Below are positions 61,437 through 64,000 of a stretch of 64,000 nt of DNA, piece by piece (positions within the stretch are counted from its first letter, which is position 1; each line of letters begins with the position of its first letter). Both the position numbers and the translations under genes were made by a program. The notes beneath the pieces are model-generated. The model saw only the letters and a program-made list of their open reading frames with translations. It had not been told where the DNA came from and searched no databases. This DNA is from CAIWHR01 sp963717695 (lineage in GTDB: Bacteria; Pseudomonadota; Gammaproteobacteria; Burkholderiales; Casimicrobiaceae): positions 1,178,001-1,242,000 of the forward strand of contig CAVQWR010000003.1 of assembly GCA_963717695.1 (NCBI GenBank). The letters run 5' to 3'.

Positions 61437-64000
61437 TCAAGCACCGTGATTAGCCGTGTCATGTTCGACAGGAAAATTCAATGCGGGAAGGCGCCTTCCA
61501 AGCTGATTATTCACGACGACAAGATCGGTTACCGCGACGATCCGATTTCGGTTCACATCACCCGCGAGAAAGCCCACCCGCACCGTTCCCGTGGCGCCAG
61601 CTCCGCCACCGGTTGCGGTGACATTGGCCGCACTGAGCGTTGCATACTGCCGGTCCGGGACGTTTGAGTAACTGAGGACGACGTCACTGCCTGCGATTGA
61701 GACGGAGTCGAAGGCCGCCGTCCCCTCCGAGAGCGAGGGGTCGTCCGCCGTGAGGATCGGCTTGTCGAACGTCATGACGATCGTCTGCGTCGGCCCATTG
61801 CGTGGCTCGGTGGTGGGATTGAGCGGGTTTGACGCCAATGGAAGATGAAAGGTGCCGGCACTGCCATGCACCTTGCGGAAGACGCACCGATCAACACGGT
61901 AGCTGGGCCGGCGACGGGCGCTGCGTCGACGGTAAGGCTTCGGCCGGAACGCCGTTGACGAAGACGGTGACCGAGTAGATTCCCTGTGGAAGATCTGCGA
62001 AGGTGGCTGACGAGAACGACGTCGCGCTGAATGGTGCTGCCGGGAGCGTGTGCACGATTGCCGCGTTCTCCAGCCTGCGGAGCTCGACGACGGGTATATC
62101 GGATGGCGAGCTGTTAACGCCGCTGCCGGTGGCCTCCAACTCCGGTGAAGCCACTGCCACTGAGATCGACATGGCCTCCCGGAAATGCCGAGAAGGTTGC
62201 GTTCGTCAAGACCGGGCGACGCGGTTTGAGATAACCCGGATTGAAGATCTCCGTGCTGAGACGCCAGGCGCTGCAGATCCCTCGGAATTCAGGACCCTGC
62301 CATCGCGCAGCAGGATTGCTCCATGCAGTACGCGCGGCACTGCCATGCTGCCGCTGCTGCTGAATGTGTCGCTTGCCGGGTCGTAGATCTCCGCAGTTCC
62401 GAGAGTTGGGTCACTGCCGCCGCCGGCCACCAAGACTTTCCCGTCTTGCATCAGCGTAGCCGTGTGGCCATGACGCGTACTCTGAGGCTGCCGCCCGTGT
62501 GCCAGGTGTTTGTCAGCGGATCATAGATCTGCGTCGTGGAATCGAATGCCCCGACGACCAGGACGTCTCCACTCGGCAGGAGCGTTGCGGAATGCTGCAC
62601 CGGCGCAGTGGAAGCCACCCTGCGCTGCTCCATTGCCCGGAAGCGGGATTGAATAGCTCTGCCTCCAAGACCGGGCCTGACACGCCGTTTCCGCCGACCA
62701 CCAGGACCGCCCCGCTGGGGAAGAGTGTTGCCTGTGTGGCCCGCACGCGCACTCGCCATGCTGCCTGCTGCAGCCCATCGACCGGTGGCCGGGTCAAAGA
62801 TCTCCGAGCTCGCCAGCTACCCGCCGGCGTTGAGGCCCCCGGCGACCAGCAATCTCCCGTCAGCCAGCAGCGTCAGCGTGTGAGCTGACGATTCGCCACT
62901 GAGGCCGCGCCACGGCTCCAGCGATTTCGCGCGGGGCTGAACAGCTCCGTGGATGCGAGGAAGGCACCGGCGGCGTAGCCACCCGTGGCGATTACCAATC
63001 CGTTGGGCAGGAGCGTCGCCGCGTGACCGCTGCGCGTGATCGCCAGGTGCGACCGGGATTCCACGCATCAGTTACCGGATCGTAGATCTCGCACGCCGCG
63101 GAATCCTGCCCACCCACCGTGCCTCCGGCCGCCAGCACTCGGCCGTCCGGCAGCAAAGTGAACGAGGCAGACCGTGCCGTAGGACATCGCGCCCCCCGAA
63201 GCTCCATGGATTGGACGCGGGGTCGACGACTTCCGCGCTGGCGAGGCCAACGCCCCCCGTCATCAGTGTCGTGCCATTCGGCAGAAGCGTCGCGGCATGC
63301 CACTGGCGTGCATCGATCATGTAGCCGGCGCTGCTCCAACTGTTGTTCGCGGGATCATAGAGCTCCAGGTTGCCCGTCGAGCCCGAGCAGCACGTATACC
63401 CTCCGGCAACGAGTACCTTGCCGCTGGTCAGTAGAGTGGCCGTATGGTCCACGTGTGAGAGGCCCATCGGATTCGTATTGATCCATTGGTTGGTCGCCCA
63501 AATGTAGACTTCGGCGGAATTCAGGAAACCCGAATCGCCCGTGCCGCCTGCCACCAACACGTTTCCTGAAGGCAGCGACGTTGCCGTATGAGCCCAACGA
63601 GCGAAGTTCATGTGGGCGACCGCGGACCATGAATTGGCTGACCGGATCGTAGACTTCCGCGGTGTTGATGTTGATGCCATTGACTCCGCCGGTCACCAAG
63701 ACGGCCTCCCCATTCGGCAAGAGCGCGGCCGCGTGGCTCGATCGTCCCGTAACCATGTTTCTGGTGCTGCTCCAGGCATTTGTTCCCGGGTCGTACAGCT
63801 CGGCAGGTGCTTTCCCTTCAGAAATGCGAAGCCGTCGTCGTTGCCGCGACGACGAGCACCCGCCGTCGCTCAGCAGTGTCGCCGTGTGAAATTGGCGCGC
63901 AGTCGTCAATGTTCCCGCGTCGCTCCACGAGTTCGATGCGGGATCGTAGAGTTCCTGAGCAGTGGCGGCACCGGGCAAGCTCAAGATGTTGCCCGCGACG
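61437..64000 (-). CDS. Kelch-repeat secreted protein with truncated dockerin-like C-terminus, partial and frameshifted
   Basis: The gene enters from the right edge. At least eight kelch/galactose-oxidase-type repeats are readable in changing frames, for example LTTARQFHTATLLSDG, HTATSLPSGNVLVAGGTGDSG, HTATLLTSGKVLVAGGYT, WHAATLLPNGTTLMTGGVG, HAATLLPNGLVIATGGYA and DGKVLVAGGGSDPTLGTAEIYDP. They suggest one or two beta-propellers. Then come a beta domain (IPVVELRRLENAAIVHTLPA) and the module VHGSAGTFHLPL, TEPRNGPTQTIVMTFDKPI and GDVNRNRIVAVTDLVVVNNQ, paralogous to the 26.8 kb protein. The second dockerin repeat is missing; the frame ends in NFPVEHDTANHGA. Confidence 0.8.

Noticed and set aside
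61240..61440. 66-codon minus-strand ORF in the low-GC gap
   Set aside because: No ribosome site, no recognisable motif, and it lies in a region otherwise without coding signal.

Overview
The window looks like chromosome of a high-GC betaproteobacterium, most likely Burkholderiales. The evidence is Bug-family (TctC-type) solute-binding genes, a class I polyhydroxyalkanoate (PHA) synthase with a phasin, a narXL-narK1K2GHJI-ppiC nitrate-respiration cluster in the arrangement known from that group, and dispersed GC-rich intergenic repeats. No rRNA, tRNA, insertion sequence, CRISPR array or phage gene was found. Many conserved genes change reading frame repeatedly while the protein stays conserved across all frames. 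This is best explained by an under-polished assembly, so most interrupted genes are annotated as genes with frameshifts rather than as pseudogenes.

Layout. 0-7.3 kb: the 3' end of a Bug receptor, a DASS-type anion transporter, a heavily frameshifted putA and an ornithine cyclodeaminase homologue (an ornithine/proline catabolic pair). 7.3-14.6 kb: a HigA-like orphan, an acetyltransferase, phaC, a LigB-type dioxygenase, a proton antiporter with its coupled partner, a truncated Bug gene, an LTxxQ exported protein and a tandem universal stress protein. 15-32 kb: envelope proteins, a LysR regulator with a palindromic operator, prfC, a DapA-family lyase, an orphan HicA, a phasin, an HNH nuclease, a YceI protein, a purine-type permease, a PhaJ-size MaoC hydratase, a secreted dockerin-like protein, a Tat-exported berberine-bridge-type oxidase and a sulfotransferase. 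31-42 kb: signalling and stress genes, namely a BON protein, a degenerate response regulator, a short-chain dehydrogenase, a REC-HK-REC hybrid kinase and a 2110-residue poly-HAMP hybrid kinase with eleven 92-residue repeats. 42-43 kb: a kinase remnant and an acyltransferase.

43.4-60.9 kb is one long leftward block: narX-narL, narK1, narK2, narG, narH, narJ, narI, ppiC, a 136-residue unknown, nnrS, a hemerythrin, a DUF2249 protein and a multipass membrane protein. It joins nitrate sensing, import and reduction to likely NO handling. The right edge (61.4-64 kb) is a fragmented kelch-repeat secreted protein whose C-terminal module is paralogous to that of the 26.8 kb dockerin-like protein.

A shared control theme can be read from the DNA. 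FNR/Anr-type boxes followed at near-constant spacing by an xAxAAT-type -10 lie in front of narX, phaC, the universal stress gene and a leader region upstream of the anion transporter. A CTGC-N3-GCAG operator of the PhaR type overlaps the -10 of the phasin promoter. The cell therefore probably couples PHA storage and stress proteins to oxygen limitation and nitrate respiration.
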